Shown: positions 8,502 to 17,201 of the stretch, piece by piece
Layout: every line of letters starts with the position of its first letter
Numbering within the stretch: position 1 is the first letter of the stretch
NCBI GenBank assembly: GCA_900550475.1
Contig: URSA01000003.1
Span: 62,001 to 126,000, forward strand
Direction of reading: 5' to 3'
DNA length: 64,000 nt
DNA from: an uncultured Lachnospiraceae bacterium
GTDB taxonomy: Bacteria; Bacillota; Clostridia; Lachnospirales; Lachnospiraceae
Made by a program: the position numbers and the translations under genes
The notes under the pieces: model-generated
Database searches by the model: none
Seen by the model: the letters and a program-made list of their open reading frames with translations, nothing else
Told to the model about the DNA's origin: nothing

Positions 8502-10768
8502 GTATATATGACACATTGAACGAGCCGCAGAGGGAAGGGGTTTTTTCCGTTGACGGTCCGGTGCTGCTGCTGGCGGGAGCCGGAAGCGGCAAGACCAGAG
8601 TGCTGACTCACAGGGTCGCATACCTGATCGACGAGATGGGAGTCAACCCGTGGAACATTCTTGCCATCACCTTCACCAACAAGGCGGCGGGGGAGATGCG
8701 GGAGCGTGTTGACAGGCTGATCGGCATGGGTGCGGAGCAGGTTTGGGTGGCAACCTTCCATTCCACCTGCGTCAGGATCCTGCGGCGCTACATTGACAGG
8801 CTTGGGTATGACAACAATTTTACCATATATGATACGGACGACCAGAAAACCCTGATGAAAGGGATTATCAAGAAACTGAATCTGGATCCGAAGAAATATA
8901 AGGAGAGAGCACTTCTGGGTGCAATCTCCTCCGCGAAGGATGAGCTGATCTCGCCCATTGAGTTTGAACTGAAGACCGCGGGAGACTTCGGACAGAGAAC
9001 CACAGCCATGGTATACAGGGAGTATCAGGAGGCACTCAAGAAGAACAATGCACTGGATTTTGACGATCTGATCGTAAAGACGGTGGAGCTGTTCAAGGAG
9101 GATGCACAGGTGCTTGCCTGCTATCAGGAGCGGTTCCGCTATATCATGGTGGACGAGTATCAGGACACCAACACGGCGCAGTTTGAGCTGGTTCGTCTGT
9201 TGGCGGACAGATACCGAAATCTCTGCGTGGTAGGGGACGACGACCAGTCCATCTACAAGTTCAGGGGCGCCAATATCCGCAACATTCTGGATTTTGAGAA
9301 GGTTTACCCGGAGGCGAAGGTCATCAAGCTGGAGCAGAATTACCGCTCCACGCAGAACATTCTGGATGCGGCAAATGCGGTGATCCACAATAATGCCAGC
9401 AGGAAGGACAAGGCGCTCTGGACGGAGAAGGAAGGCGGCAGCAGGGTACATTTCAGGCAGTTTGACACCGCATATGAGGAAGCGGAATTTATTGCGGACG
9501 ATATTGCGCACAAGATAAAAAGAGGTGAGGGAGAGTATCGTGATTTTGCGGTGCTGTACCGTACCAATGCCCAGTCCCGTCTGCTGGAGGAGCGCATGAT
9601 AGCGGAGAATCTTCCGTATGATGTGGTGGGAGGCGTCAACTTCTACTCCCGTAAGGAAATTAAGGATGTGCTCGCCTATCTGAAGACCATAGACAACGGA
9701 CAGGACGATATTGCGGTGAAGCGTATTATCAATGTGCCGAAGCGGGGGATCGGACAGACCTCCATCGACAAGGTGCAGGATTACGCAGATGTGCGGAACA
9801 TCAGCTTTTACGATGCCTTAAGGGAGGCGGATCAGATCATGTCTCTGGGAAAGGCAGCCGCCAAGCTGGAGCCCTTTGTGCTGATGATCCAGACCTTCCG
9901 AAGCAAGACGGAGTACTACGGCATGAAGGAGCTGATTGAGGATGTGCTGGAAAAGACCGGCTATCTGGTCGATCTGGAAAACTCCGACGAGGAGGACGCA
10001 GAGGATCGAATTGCCAATATTGATGAGCTGATCAGCAAGGCCGCTTATTACGAGGAAACCCACGACGAGCCCACACTCAGCGGATTTCTGGAGGAAGTGG
10101 CGCTGGTGGCGGATATAGACGGTGTGGGAGAAAATGACAACAAGGTGCTTCTGATGACGCTCCACAGTGCCAAGGGACTGGAATTTCCGCAGGTGTATCT
10201 CGCGGGCATGGAGGACAATGTGTTCCCCAGCTATATGACGATCGTGTCCGACGACAGGACGGAGATCGAGGAGGAGAGGCGTCTGGCGTATGTGGGAATC
10301 ACCCGCGCCAAGGAAGAACTGACGCTGACCTGCGCAAAAATGCGCATGGTGAGGGGAGAGACGCAGTACAATCCCATCAGCCGGTTTGTGAAGGAGATTC
10401 CTCCCAAGCTTTTGGACAACACGTTGCCCGCACTGCGCAGGCAGGAGGAGAGCAGACCGGTGCAGGAGACACAGGATTTCCGGCCGAAAGCCATCGTGCG
10501 TCCCAGAGCGACGGCGCCTGACCGCAAGCCGTTCATCACGCAGGGAATCGGCGCCCTCAACAATATTGCAGGGCTGACCAAGGGAGGAGCCGTGGCGCCG
10601 GATGCGCCGGAGTATGCCGTGGGCGACCGGGTAAAGCATATCAAATACGGTGAGGGAACGGTGCTTGCGCTGCAGAAGGAGCCGAGGGACTACAAGGTGA
10701 CGGTGAGCTTTGATGAGGCAGGACAAAAAATTATGTATGCTTCCTTTGCAAAATTGAAAAGGGTGTAG
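8498..10768 (+). CDS. pcrA: ATP-dependent DNA helicase PcrA/UvrD
   Basis: 756 residues, the usual length for Gram-positive PcrA. Superfamily 1A motifs are all present: AGAGSGKT (motif I, residues ~27-34), TFTNKAAGEMRER (Ia), VDEYQDTN (II), VVGDDDQSIYKFRGA (III), LEQNYRST (IV), LMTLHSAKGLEF (V) and VGITRAKEELTLT (VI). The C-terminus ends in a Tudor-like segment (GDRVKHIKYGEGTV) that in PcrA contacts RNA polymerase. The enzyme unwinds 3'-5' in repair and in displacement of stalled complexes. The start overlaps the EAL gene stop by 4 bp, which suggests translational coupling. Confidence 0.97.
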   Translation: MSIYDTLNEPQREGVFSVDGPVLLLAGAGSGKTRVLTHRVAYLIDEMGVNPWNILAITFTNKAAGEMRERVDRLIGMGAEQVWVATFHSTCVRILRRYIDRLGYDNNFTIYDTDDQKTLMKGIIKKLNLDPKKYKERALLGAISSAKDELISPIEFELKTAGDFGQRTTAMVYREYQEALKKNNALDFDDLIVKTVELFKEDAQVLACYQERFRYIMVDEYQDTNTAQFELVRLLADRYRNLCVVGDDDQSIYKFRGANIRNILDFEKVYPEAKVIKLEQNYRSTQNILDAANAVIHNNASRKDKALWTEKEGGSRVHFRQFDTAYEEAEFIADDIAHKIKRGEGEYRDFAVLYRTNAQSRLLEERMIAENLPYDVVGGVNFYSRKEIKDVLAYLKTIDNGQDDIAVKRIINVPKRGIGQTSIDKVQDYADVRNISFYDALREADQIMSLGKAAAKLEPFVLMIQTFRSKTEYYGMKELIEDVLEKTGYLVDLENSDEEDAEDRIANIDELISKAAYYEETHDEPTLSGFLEEVALVADIDGVGENDNKVLLMTLHSAKGLEFPQVYLAGMEDNVFPSYMTIVSDDRTEIEEERRLAYVGITRAKEELTLTCAKMRMVRGETQYNPISRFVKEIPPKLLDNTLPALRRQEESRPVQETQDFRPKAIVRPRATAPDRKPFITQGIGALNNIAGLTKGGAVAPDAPEYAVGDRVKHIKYGEGTVLALQKEPRDYKVTVSFDEAGQKIMYASFAKLKRV

Positions 10769-10843
10769 CAAAAGCAAAAAAATCATGCTATACTATTTAT
10801 AACTTTAGACATACTAACTACAAAGAGAAAGGTGGGGCTTTTT

Positions 10844-11113
10844 ATGAATAAACTGGAAACATTATTGGATATGGTGAAGTCAAACGATCTGAAAATCAAC
10901 GAACTTCTGGGCAAAAAGAAGGAAGAGGAGAAGAAGAAACCCAACGTGGTTCTGATCGTGCTTGCCGTGATCGGTGCGGTTGTGGCGGCAGCAGGCGTTG
11001 CGTACATGATCTATCGTTTCGTAAAGCCGGATTATCTGGAGGACTACGAGGACGAGTTCGAGGATGACGACCTTGAGGATGATTTTGAGGACGAGGATAC
11101 ATCCGAGGAATAA
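10844..11113 (+). CDS. Small single-pass membrane protein with an acidic tail
   Basis: 89 residues from the ATG at 10844, with AAGGTGGGG as ribosome binding site. A Lys/Glu-rich helical N-terminus (1-35) is followed by one hydrophobic helix (VVLIVLAVIGAVVAAAGVAY) and a tail that is nearly all Asp and Glu (about 30 residues, DEFEDDDLEDDFEDED). No family name is known to me, but small proteins of this design lie in front of rlmD or elsewhere in Lachnospiraceae. An extended -10 element (TGCTATACT, ending 10794) sits 50 bp upstream, so it may have its own promoter. Confidence 0.75.
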   Translation: MNKLETLLDMVKSNDLKINELLGKKKEEEKKKPNVVLIVLAVIGAVVAAAGVAYMIYRFVKPDYLEDYEDEFEDDDLEDDFEDEDTSEE

Positions 11114-11142
11114 ACTTTTAGAAAGTGTTTGAGTGGAGCTTT

Positions 11143-12840
11143 ATGAAAAAAGGACAGGTATACGAGGGAATTACGGAACGGGTGGACTTCCCCAACAAAG
11201 GAATCGTGCGTGTGGGAGAGGAGGTCTGTACCGTCAAGAACAGCCTGCCCGGACAAAAAGTGTCGTTTCGCGTGAATAAACAGAGAAAAGGGAAGGCGGA
11301 AGGCGCACTTTTGTCGGTGATTGAAAGATCACCGCTGGAGTGTGGCAGTCCGTGTTCCCATTTTGGTTTGTGCGGAGGCTGCACCTATTTGTCCCTGCCC
11401 TATGAGGAGCAGTGCAGGCTGAAGGAAATGCAGGTTAAGAGGCTGTTGGACGGCGTTCTGGCGGACAGGCAGCCGGACTATCTCTGGGAGGGAATCAAGC
11501 AGAGTCCCAGCGTGTACGAATACCGCAACAAGATGGAATTTTCCTTCGGGGATGAGGTGAAGGACGGCCCTCTGGCGCTGGGTATGCACAAGAGAGGCAG
11601 CTTCTACGACATTGTGACCGTGGAGGATTGCAGGCTTGTGGATGAAGATTACCGGAATATCTTAAAGTCCGTGCTTTCTTTTTTTGCCGGAAGACAGGTT
11701 TCCTTTTTCCATCGTCTGACCCACGAGGGCTTCCTGCGCCATCTTCTGGTGCGCAAGGCGGTCAGAACCGGTGAAATCCTTGTGGCGCTTGTCACGACCT
11801 CGCAGAATCCGTACAGTGCTGCGGAAACGGAGAAGATGCTGGCGGATTTCTGCGGAATGCTGCGGGCACTTCCGCTGGCGGGAAAGCTCACAGGGATACT
11901 GCACATGGTAAACGATGCGGTCGCCGATGTAGTAAAGAGTGACAGGACGGAGATTCTGTTCGGGCAGGACTATTTCTACGAGGAGCTTCTGGGGCTTCAA
12001 TTCCGGATCACTCCGTTTTCCTTCTTTCAGACCAATTCCTTCGGAGCGGAGGTGCTCTACACCACGGCGAGGGAGTATATCGGCGAGCTTTCCGGGGACG
12101 GTGGCGTGCCGGACAAGGTGGTGTTTGATCTATACAGCGGAACGGGAACCATCGCACAGCTCATGGCGCCGGTGGCAAAGAAGGTGATCGGCGTGGAGAT
12201 CGTGGAGGAAGCGGTTGTGGCAGCAGAGGAGAATGCCGCCCGCAACGGGCTTTCCAACTGTGAATTTATCGCCGGGGATGTGCTGAAGGTGCTGGATGAG
12301 GTGACGGAAAAACCGGATCTGATCATTCTGGACCCGCCCCGGGACGGCATCCACCCCAAGGCGCTGCCGAAGATCATTTCCTACGGCGTAGACCGCATTG
12401 TCTACATTTCCTGTAAACCCACCAGCCTGGTGCGCGACCTTGCGGTCTTTTTAGAAAACGGCTACCGCGTGGAGCGTGCCGCTGCCGTCGACCAGTTCCC
12501 GTGGACGGCGAATGTTGAGACTGTGTGCCTTTTGGGCAAACTCCACGAAGCGAAGCATCATGTGAATGTGAGACTGGATATGGATGAACTGGATTTGACA
12601 TCTGCGGAGAGTAAGGCAACCTATGAGGAAATCAAAGCATACGTGGCTGAGCATAATGATGGAATGAAAGTTTCAAATCTGTATATTGCACAGGTTAAGG
12701 CTAAGTATGGGATTATAGAGCGAGAAAATTATAACAAGCCTAAGTCAGATGATGCCAGACAGCCTAAGTGCCCAAAGGAGAAGGAGAATGCAATCGTAGA
12801 GGCACTGAGATATTTCCAGATGATTCCAAGTGGATCGTAG
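11143..12840 (+). CDS. rlmD: 23S rRNA (uracil(1939)-C5)-methyltransferase RlmD with C-terminal extension
   Basis: 565 residues; start at 11143 with GTGGAG upstream. Order: TRAM RNA-binding domain (1-60), Fe-S cluster cysteines (CGSPCSHFGLCGGC), insertion domain, then the SAM-binding methyltransferase core with FDLYSGTGTIAQ and ILDPPRDGIH. The catalytic cysteine is C424 in YISCKPTSLVRD. It methylates U1939 of 23S rRNA. From about residue 457 the sequence becomes a roughly 105-residue tail (ATYEEIKAYVAEHND, YGIIERENYNKPK) seen in many clostridial RlmD proteins. Base composition drops sharply at that point (near 12520), and a second copy of this tail lies at 25.5 kb: the tail appears to be supplied by an integrated element. 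Confidence 0.93.
   Translation: MKKGQVYEGITERVDFPNKGIVRVGEEVCTVKNSLPGQKVSFRVNKQRKGKAEGALLSVIERSPLECGSPCSHFGLCGGCTYLSLPYEEQCRLKEMQVKRLLDGVLADRQPDYLWEGIKQSPSVYEYRNKMEFSFGDEVKDGPLALGMHKRGSFYDIVTVEDCRLVDEDYRNILKSVLSFFAGRQVSFFHRLTHEGFLRHLLVRKAVRTGEILVALVTTSQNPYSAAETEKMLADFCGMLRALPLAGKLTGILHMVNDAVADVVKSDRTEILFGQDYFYEELLGLQFRITPFSFFQTNSFGAEVLYTTAREYIGELSGDGGVPDKVVFDLYSGTGTIAQLMAPVAKKVIGVEIVEEAVVAAEENAARNGLSNCEFIAGDVLKVLDEVTEKPDLIILDPPRDGIHPKALPKIISYGVDRIVYISCKPTSLVRDLAVFLENGYRVERAAAVDQFPWTANVETVCLLGKLHEAKHHVNVRLDMDELDLTSAESKATYEEIKAYVAEHNDGMKVSNLYIAQVKAKYGIIERENYNKPKSDDARQPKCPKEKENAIVEALRYFQMIPSGS
12514..12521 (+). other. Candidate attL of an integrated element (inside rlmD)
   Basis: GTTGAGAC at 12514-12521 encodes part of the NVET segment of RlmD and recurs at 25547-25554 in the detached rlmD tail, in the same codon context. 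G+C content falls immediately to the right. Serine recombinases recombine at short cores, so an 8-bp match is compatible with an attachment site. The exact crossover cannot be fixed from one genome. Confidence 0.5.
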
Positions 12841-12885
12841 GATGATCCGGCTTATAAGAAAGAGAAAATTCAACTAATGTTATTG

Positions 12886-12930
12886 AGCCTTCGGACATTG
12901 GAAATAAAATCTGATGTTCGTAGGCTTTTT
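12886..12930 (+). terminator. Terminator after rlmD
   Basis: AGCCTTCGGACAT (12886-12898) pairs imperfectly with ATGTTCGTAGGCT (12914-12926), followed by TTTTTG. Confidence 0.7.
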
Positions 12931-12937
12931 GTTCATG

Positions 12938-12972
12938 ACAATAGAATGTTTGCGGAGCGTGCATTCTATTGT
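12938..12972. repeat. 11-bp inverted repeat downstream of rlmD
   Basis: ACAATAGAATG (12938-12948) and its perfect complement (12962-12972) flank a 13-nt loop. No T-run follows, so it is not a classic terminator. It lies in the 220-bp gap between rlmD and the WYL regulator and may be a protein-binding site near the element's end. Confidence 0.45.
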
Positions 12973-13060
12973 ATACAGAAAAATTTTTCGCAAATATAAT
13001 AAACATGACATATAGCTGTCGTGTTGAATCAGGTATAATATGTATGGAGTGTAAGAAACG

Positions 13061-13978
13061 ATGAAAATAGATAGACTTATCGGTATATTGTCAATCTTAC
13101 TGCAGGAAGAAAAGACAACGGCTCCTGAACTGGCAGAAAGATTTGAGGTATCTCGAAGGACAATAAATCGGGATATTGAAGACCTTTGTAAAGCAGGTAT
13201 TCCTATAAAAACTGCACAGGGTACCGGTGGTGGTATCAGTATTATGGATGGATATCGTATGGACAGGACGATTTTGAGTTCCAAAGATATGCAGATGATT
13301 CTTGCGGGTTTGCGGAGTCTTGACAGTGTGAGCGGAAGCAGGTACTACAGTCAACTGATGGAGAAAATCCAGACCGGATCATCAGAGTTCATCAGTGGAA
13401 GAGACTCTATGCTGATTGACTTATCTTCATGGTATAAGGGTTCTCTTGCTCCAAAGATCGAGGTAATACAGAGTGCAATAGAAAACAGGCGCATCATACG
13501 ATTTAAGTATTATGCTCCGTCCGGAGAGAGCAACCGAAGGGTAGAACCATATTATCTGGTTTTCCGGTGGTCGAGCTGGTATGTATGGGGGTGGTGTTTA
13601 GAACGTAAAGATTACAGGCTGTTCAAACTGAACCGTATGGATTGTGTTGTTGAAACAGACCGTGGATTTCTGCGTAGAGATGTACCAATGCCGGATTTGT
13701 CAAATGAGAAGATATTTCAGGGTGGGATAAAGGTAAAAGCTCTTTTCACACCGAATATGAAGTGGCGGCTGGTTGAAGAATTTGGACCGAACTGCTTTAC
13801 AGAAACGGACGATGGAAGGCTACTCTTTTCAGCAGACTATACGGATATGGAAAACCTTGTGACATGGCTTATGACATTTGGAGCAAAAGTAGAGGTGCTT
13901 GAGCCCGAAGAAGTGCGGGACATTATTCGCAGGAATGCAGAGGAAATATTAAAAATCTATGGAGGATTAGGAAAATGA
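13061..13978 (+). CDS. WYL-domain transcriptional regulator (YafY type)
   Basis: 305 residues. An N-terminal winged HTH of the HTH_11/DeoR kind (KTTAPELAERFEVSRRTINRDIEDL, about 18-42, given here only in outline: LAERFEVSRRTINRD) precedes a WYL domain (about 135-215) with RVEPYYLVFRWSSWYVWGWC and a C-terminal WCX extension. WYL proteins bind small ligands or nucleic acid and control nearby genes. TATAAT at 13034-13039 lies just upstream. It starts a four-gene unit; the next ORF overlaps its stop by 4 bp, so it very likely regulates these genes. Confidence 0.9.
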   Translation: MKIDRLIGILSILLQEEKTTAPELAERFEVSRRTINRDIEDLCKAGIPIKTAQGTGGGISIMDGYRMDRTILSSKDMQMILAGLRSLDSVSGSRYYSQLMEKIQTGSSEFISGRDSMLIDLSSWYKGSLAPKIEVIQSAIENRRIIRFKYYAPSGESNRRVEPYYLVFRWSSWYVWGWCLERKDYRLFKLNRMDCVVETDRGFLRRDVPMPDLSNEKIFQGGIKVKALFTPNMKWRLVEEFGPNCFTETDDGRLLFSADYTDMENLVTWLMTFGAKVEVLEPEEVRDIIRRNAEEILKIYGGLGK

Positions 13979-14394
13979 GATTAGACGGTTTTGGGTTGTT
14001 TGTTGATGATATGGCAAAGATGATTCGTTTTTACAAGGATGTTCTCGGATTTGAAATTAAGGAAGAAGAGAATACTTCCAATGTTTATCTTGTAAAAGAC
14101 GGAACACTTTTTTTACTGTATGGGCGGAATGATTTTGAGAAGATGACAAACCGGCGATATGAGTATATCAAGGGTCTGAATGGTCATTCTGAAATAGCTC
14201 TATATGTTGATACTTTTGAAGAGGTGGACGAGGCATACAAGAAGGCTGTGGAAAATGGTGCAACATCTGTGCTTGAACCGGAACTTGAACCTTGGGGACA
14301 GAGAACCTGTTATATTGCTGATCCGGAAGGAAATCTGATAGAGATTGGTTCCTGGAATAAGCCTTATGAAGAGAAGGACTTAGAGGGGGTGTAA
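13975..14394 (+). CDS. VOC (glyoxalase/bleomycin-resistance) family protein
   Basis: 139 residues covering one vicinal-oxygen-chelate domain built from two beta-alpha-beta-beta-beta halves. It opens with GLFVDDMAKMIRFYKDVLGF and ends with YIADPEGNLIEIG, the usual signature. Members are metal-dependent lyases or dioxygenases, or antibiotic-binding proteins; the substrate here is unknown. The ATG overlaps the WYL regulator stop (ATGA), indicating coupled translation. Confidence 0.88.
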   Translation: MRLDGFGLFVDDMAKMIRFYKDVLGFEIKEEENTSNVYLVKDGTLFLLYGRNDFEKMTNRRYEYIKGLNGHSEIALYVDTFEEVDEAYKKAVENGATSVLEPELEPWGQRTCYIADPEGNLIEIGSWNKPYEEKDLEGV

Positions 14395-14399
14395 AGGAT

Positions 14400-15038
14400 A
14401 TGGCTTTTGACTACAAGAAGGAATATAAAGAATTTTATATGCCGAAAGGCACACCGTCTATCGTAACTGTTCCGAAAATGAACTATATAGCGGTAAGGGG
14501 AAGCGGCAATCCAAATGATGCAGACGGAGAATACAAGCAGGCTATCGGACTTCTGTATGGAATTGCATTTACGATTAAAATGAGCAAAAAGGAAGATCAT
14601 CAGATTGATGGATATTTCGATTATGTCGTGCCGCCATTAGAGGGATTCTGGTGGCAGGATGGAGTATCCGGAATTGATTATGCTCGTAAGGAAGATTTTA
14701 AGTGGATCTCTGTTATTCGACTGCCGGATTTTGTTACCAGGGAAGATTTCGTCTGGGCTGTCAGGAAAGCTATGGCAAAGAAAAAACAGGATTTTTCTAA
14801 GGTTGAGTTTTTTTCCTATGAGGAGGGCTTATGTGCACAGTGTATGCATATTGGAGCGTATGACGATGAGCCTGCTACGGTAGATGCAATGCACAGATTT
14901 ATGGAAGAACAGGGATATACACTTGATATAACGGATCAGAGGATGCACCACGAGATTTATCTGAGTGATGCGCGGAGAGTGGCACCTGAGAAATTGAAGA
15001 CTGTGGTCAGGCATCCAATAAAGACTATGGGGGAATAA
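14400..15038 (+). CDS. GyrI-like small-molecule-binding domain protein
   Basis: 212 residues. The sequence MNYIAVRGSGNPND near the N-terminus and the two-fold SHS2-type arrangement match the GyrI-like family, which includes the effector domain of BmrR and the DNA-gyrase inhibitor GyrI/SbmC. This branch (FDYVVPPLEGFWW, SFEEGLCAQCMHIGAYDDEP-like segment) stands alone without an HTH, and related proteins have been shown to hydrolyse or bind cyclopropanoid drugs. It lies 5 bp after the VOC gene. A role in handling a toxic small molecule together with the VOC protein is plausible but inferred. Confidence 0.85.
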   Translation: MAFDYKKEYKEFYMPKGTPSIVTVPKMNYIAVRGSGNPNDADGEYKQAIGLLYGIAFTIKMSKKEDHQIDGYFDYVVPPLEGFWWQDGVSGIDYARKEDFKWISVIRLPDFVTREDFVWAVRKAMAKKKQDFSKVEFFSYEEGLCAQCMHIGAYDDEPATVDAMHRFMEEQGYTLDITDQRMHHEIYLSDARRVAPEKLKTVVRHPIKTMGE

Positions 15039-15050
15039 AAGGAAAAAGAC

Positions 15051-15389
15051 ATGGCATCTACAAAGGCATATTTGGATTTTGTTTTGGAACAATTATCAGG
15101 ACTGGATGAAATCAGCAGTCGGGCAATGATGGGAGAATTCATTCTTTATTACCGTGGAAAGGTTTTTGGTGGAATATATGATGACAGACTTTTGGTAAAG
15201 CCGGTTCCGGTGGCGGTGAAAATGATGCCGGATGCTGAGATGGAACCGCCATATGATGGTGCGAAAAAAATGATTCTGGTTGATGATGTGGATAATCGGC
15301 AGTTTCTGTGTGAATTGGTTGAGAGCATGTGGGAAGAATTGCCGAAGAAGAAAGAGAAAAAGTTGAGAAAAAGTGCAAGTAAGACTTGA
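15051..15389 (+). CDS. TfoX/Sxy N-terminal domain protein
   Basis: 112 residues. The TfoX N-terminal fold is indicated by LDEISSRAMMGEFILYYRGK followed by GGIYDDRLLVKPV and a closing ELPKKKEKK tail. In proteobacteria Sxy controls competence; in Firmicutes short TfoX-N proteins like this have no assigned role and often accompany VOC or GyrI-like genes. It closes the WYL operon, followed by a hairpin at 15466. Confidence 0.85.
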   Translation: MASTKAYLDFVLEQLSGLDEISSRAMMGEFILYYRGKVFGGIYDDRLLVKPVPVAVKMMPDAEMEPPYDGAKKMILVDDVDNRQFLCELVESMWEELPKKKEKKLRKSASKT

Positions 15390-15465
15390 CAAAAACGAAC
15401 AAATATTCTATATTTAACTGCGGAGATTTTATACCCAAAAGCAGAAAATAGGAATGTACAAATGG

Positions 15466-15494
15466 AGCTCAAACCCTTGTGGTTTGGGCTTTTT
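15466..15494 (+). terminator. Terminator of the WYL operon
   Basis: AGCTCAAACC (15466-15475) pairs, with G-U wobble, with GGTTTGGGCT (15481-15490), followed by TTTT. Confidence 0.7.
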
Positions 15495-15753
15495 CTAATT
15501 TTGTAGAAAATCTGAGAATAACTATTTCTAAAAAGTCAATTATCATTTTGTAATGGAAAATAGACAAAATTATTCACAAAACTGTTTGTACAATACTAAC
15601 AAATTTTTGAGCGTATATAGTCTTGTAAAAGTGGCAGCATGGCAATCGAGTAACATCGGTTGCTTTTTTTGTTGCCTATTTTTTAGAAAGTCATCAATTG
15701 CCCCGATAGAGTGATTTCTAAAAACAAAGTAAAAAGAGTGGAGGAAATGCAAA
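15495..15753 (+). other. A+T-rich non-coding stretch before mobC
   Basis: No gene is visible here. The sequence holds several copies of TTTCTAAAAA in both orientations (near 15527, 15685 and 15713) and a TACAAT at 15589-15594. Inverted copies next to a mobilisation gene can belong to a transfer origin or a relaxosome-protein site, but nothing more definite can be said. Confidence 0.35.
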
Positions 15754-16110
15754 GTGAAAGAGTATTCAAAAGGTATTTATGTGAAATTTAAACCGGAGGA
15801 GGTGGAAATATTGCATGATCGGATGAAGGAAGCCGGAGTTCAAAATATGAGTGCGTATATCAGAAAGATGGCGTTAAACGGGTATGTAATAATTCCTGAA
15901 TGGCCTGATTTGAACCGGGTAATATCTTTACATACAAGGATTAGTAATAATCTCAATCAGTATGCCAAGAAAGCAAATGAAACGGGGAAGCTGTATGAAG
16001 AGGATATTGCAGAAATAAAAAAGATGAATAATGAGCAAACAGAGCTTCTAAAAAAGGCACTTGAAGTAGTTATTCATCTATATGAGGAAGATTCAAAGAA
16101 GAGAAAGTGA
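15754..16110 (+). CDS. mobC: Plasmid mobilisation relaxosome protein MobC
   Basis: 118 residues. A ribbon-helix-helix-like start (IYVKFKPEEVEILHDRMKEA, NMSAYIRKMALNG) is followed by the MobC core PEWPDLNRVISLHTRISNNL with NQYAKKANETG, then a coiled-coil tail. MobC binds oriT and helps the relaxase melt it. It starts at GTG 15754 with GGAGG upstream. A relaxase gene normally overlaps or follows mobC, but none is present: RepA comes next. The element therefore is either a deletion derivative or depends on a relaxase supplied in trans. Confidence 0.85.
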   Translation: MKEYSKGIYVKFKPEEVEILHDRMKEAGVQNMSAYIRKMALNGYVIIPEWPDLNRVISLHTRISNNLNQYAKKANETGKLYEEDIAEIKKMNNEQTELLKKALEVVIHLYEEDSKKRK

Positions 16111-16140
16111 ATTGATAAAAAGCGTTAGCGTGGCTTTGCG

Positions 16141-16210
16141 GTTTATCCGCAGTTCGAGGGGATTGGGGCATTTTCCCCAACAAGCAAAAATGCGCCGGGT
16201 ATATACCGGG
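16141..16210 (+). other. Candidate oriT-like structured region
   Basis: Between mobC and repA there is a hairpin TTGGGG-N6-CCCCAA (16163-16180) and a 10-bp palindrome GGTATATACC (16198-16207). This G+C-rich patch stands out in A+T-rich DNA and has no ORF of its own. Hairpins beside a nick region are typical of transfer origins; it may alternatively be the residue of a lost relaxase gene start. Confidence 0.4.
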
Positions 16211-16256
16211 GCACTGCTTGCCAATTTGAGAAAAAATGAAAGGAAGGACTTTATTT

Positions 16257-16867
16257 ATGAGAAATTTAGAAAAAGAACAGAGGCTTAGAAGAAATGAAAC
16301 AGAAAATCTGAGCATTAAGCCGACGTTTAATTACTGTACTGGTGAAGAGCAGTTTACTTTCTTCAAGTTACCAAAATGTCTAATAGATGATGCATGCTTT
16401 TGGGGGTTGTCAATAGATGCAAAACTTTTATATGCAATCTTTTTAGATAGGGTTTCATTATCTATAAAAAATGGATGGGTGGACGAAAACGGAAGAGTAT
16501 TTATCTATTATTCTGTAATAAATATTTGTGAGATATTGAATTGTGGAACACAAAAAGCCTGCAAGTTATTGGACGAGCTGGAGACATTCGGGGCACTTGA
16601 ACGTAGGAGACAGGGACTTGGAAAACCTAACAAGCTCTATTTAAAGAAAGTGTTTTGAAAGATATCCACATAAGAAAAAATCAAAGCACATAAGACGTAA
16701 AAATCACAGTCAGAAATTTTGATTTTTACGATTACAGAGTTTTTATTTCTACAGGTCTGGAACTGAAAAAATCAAAATCTAATAAGACTAATATTAACAA
16801 TACTAATTTTAATAATATCTATCTTATCCTATCTGAACGAAAGAATAGTATCTTGGATAGGATATGA
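16257..16867 (+). pseudogene. Replication initiator protein A (RepA_N family), frameshifted
   Basis: The first frame (16257-16658) encodes 133 residues of a RepA N-terminal winged-helix domain: FTFFKLPKCLIDD, LSIDAKLLYAIFLDRVSLS, NGRVFIYYSVINICEIL and the wing GLGKPNKLYLKK. It then stops, but the expected linker and tail continue in other frames: KKSKHIRRKNHSQKF in the +1 frame from about 16651, then DFYDYRVFISTGLELKK and NKTNINNTNFNNIYL in a third frame to a TGA at 16865. Two frameshifts therefore break the gene, although the DNA-binding domain might still be made. Start chosen by the GGAAGG site. The parent protein initiates replication of the circular form of an integrative element. Confidence 0.8.
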
Positions 16868-16897
16868 TGGATAACAATGGCAGAAAGGATTTCAATT

Positions 16898-17134
16898 ATG
16901 ATTAAAAATAAAGTGGTTATAAAAGAAAGAGATGCATGGAGTGATTTGGCGAATTTTATTGGAGAAATGGTGGCAAAGTATGCAGACGCAATGGAACTGG
17001 ACCAATTACCGGATCCTGATAATTATCTTCGCATGAAGAGAATAAAACAGTTGTACATGGAATTATATAAAACAGAAAATATTGAGAAATTCAGAAGTAT
17101 TATCATTTCTATTGAAAGAAATGCTGCGGCATGA
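16898..17134 (+). CDS. Small mobile-element protein of unknown function
   Basis: 78 residues from ATG 16898 (AAAGGA upstream); an ATG at 16877 would add 7 residues. The segment LANFIGEMVAKYADAMELDQ followed by LPDPDNYLRMKRIKQLY recurs in small proteins next to repA in integrative elements of gut Firmicutes, but no function is assigned. It is helical and has no cysteine or membrane segment. It lies between the broken repA and an XRE regulator. Confidence 0.65.
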   Translation: MIKNKVVIKERDAWSDLANFIGEMVAKYADAMELDQLPDPDNYLRMKRIKQLYMELYKTENIEKFRSIIISIERNAAA

Positions 17135-17201
17135 TAGAATGACCGTATAAACGGAAATAAAAACGATAAATACGGATATAAAATATAACGGAGGAACACA
17201 C

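Noticed and set aside
15495..16256. CRISPR-like repeats (several TTTCTAAAAA copies)
   Set aside because: The copies are short, in both orientations and irregularly spaced, so no array exists.
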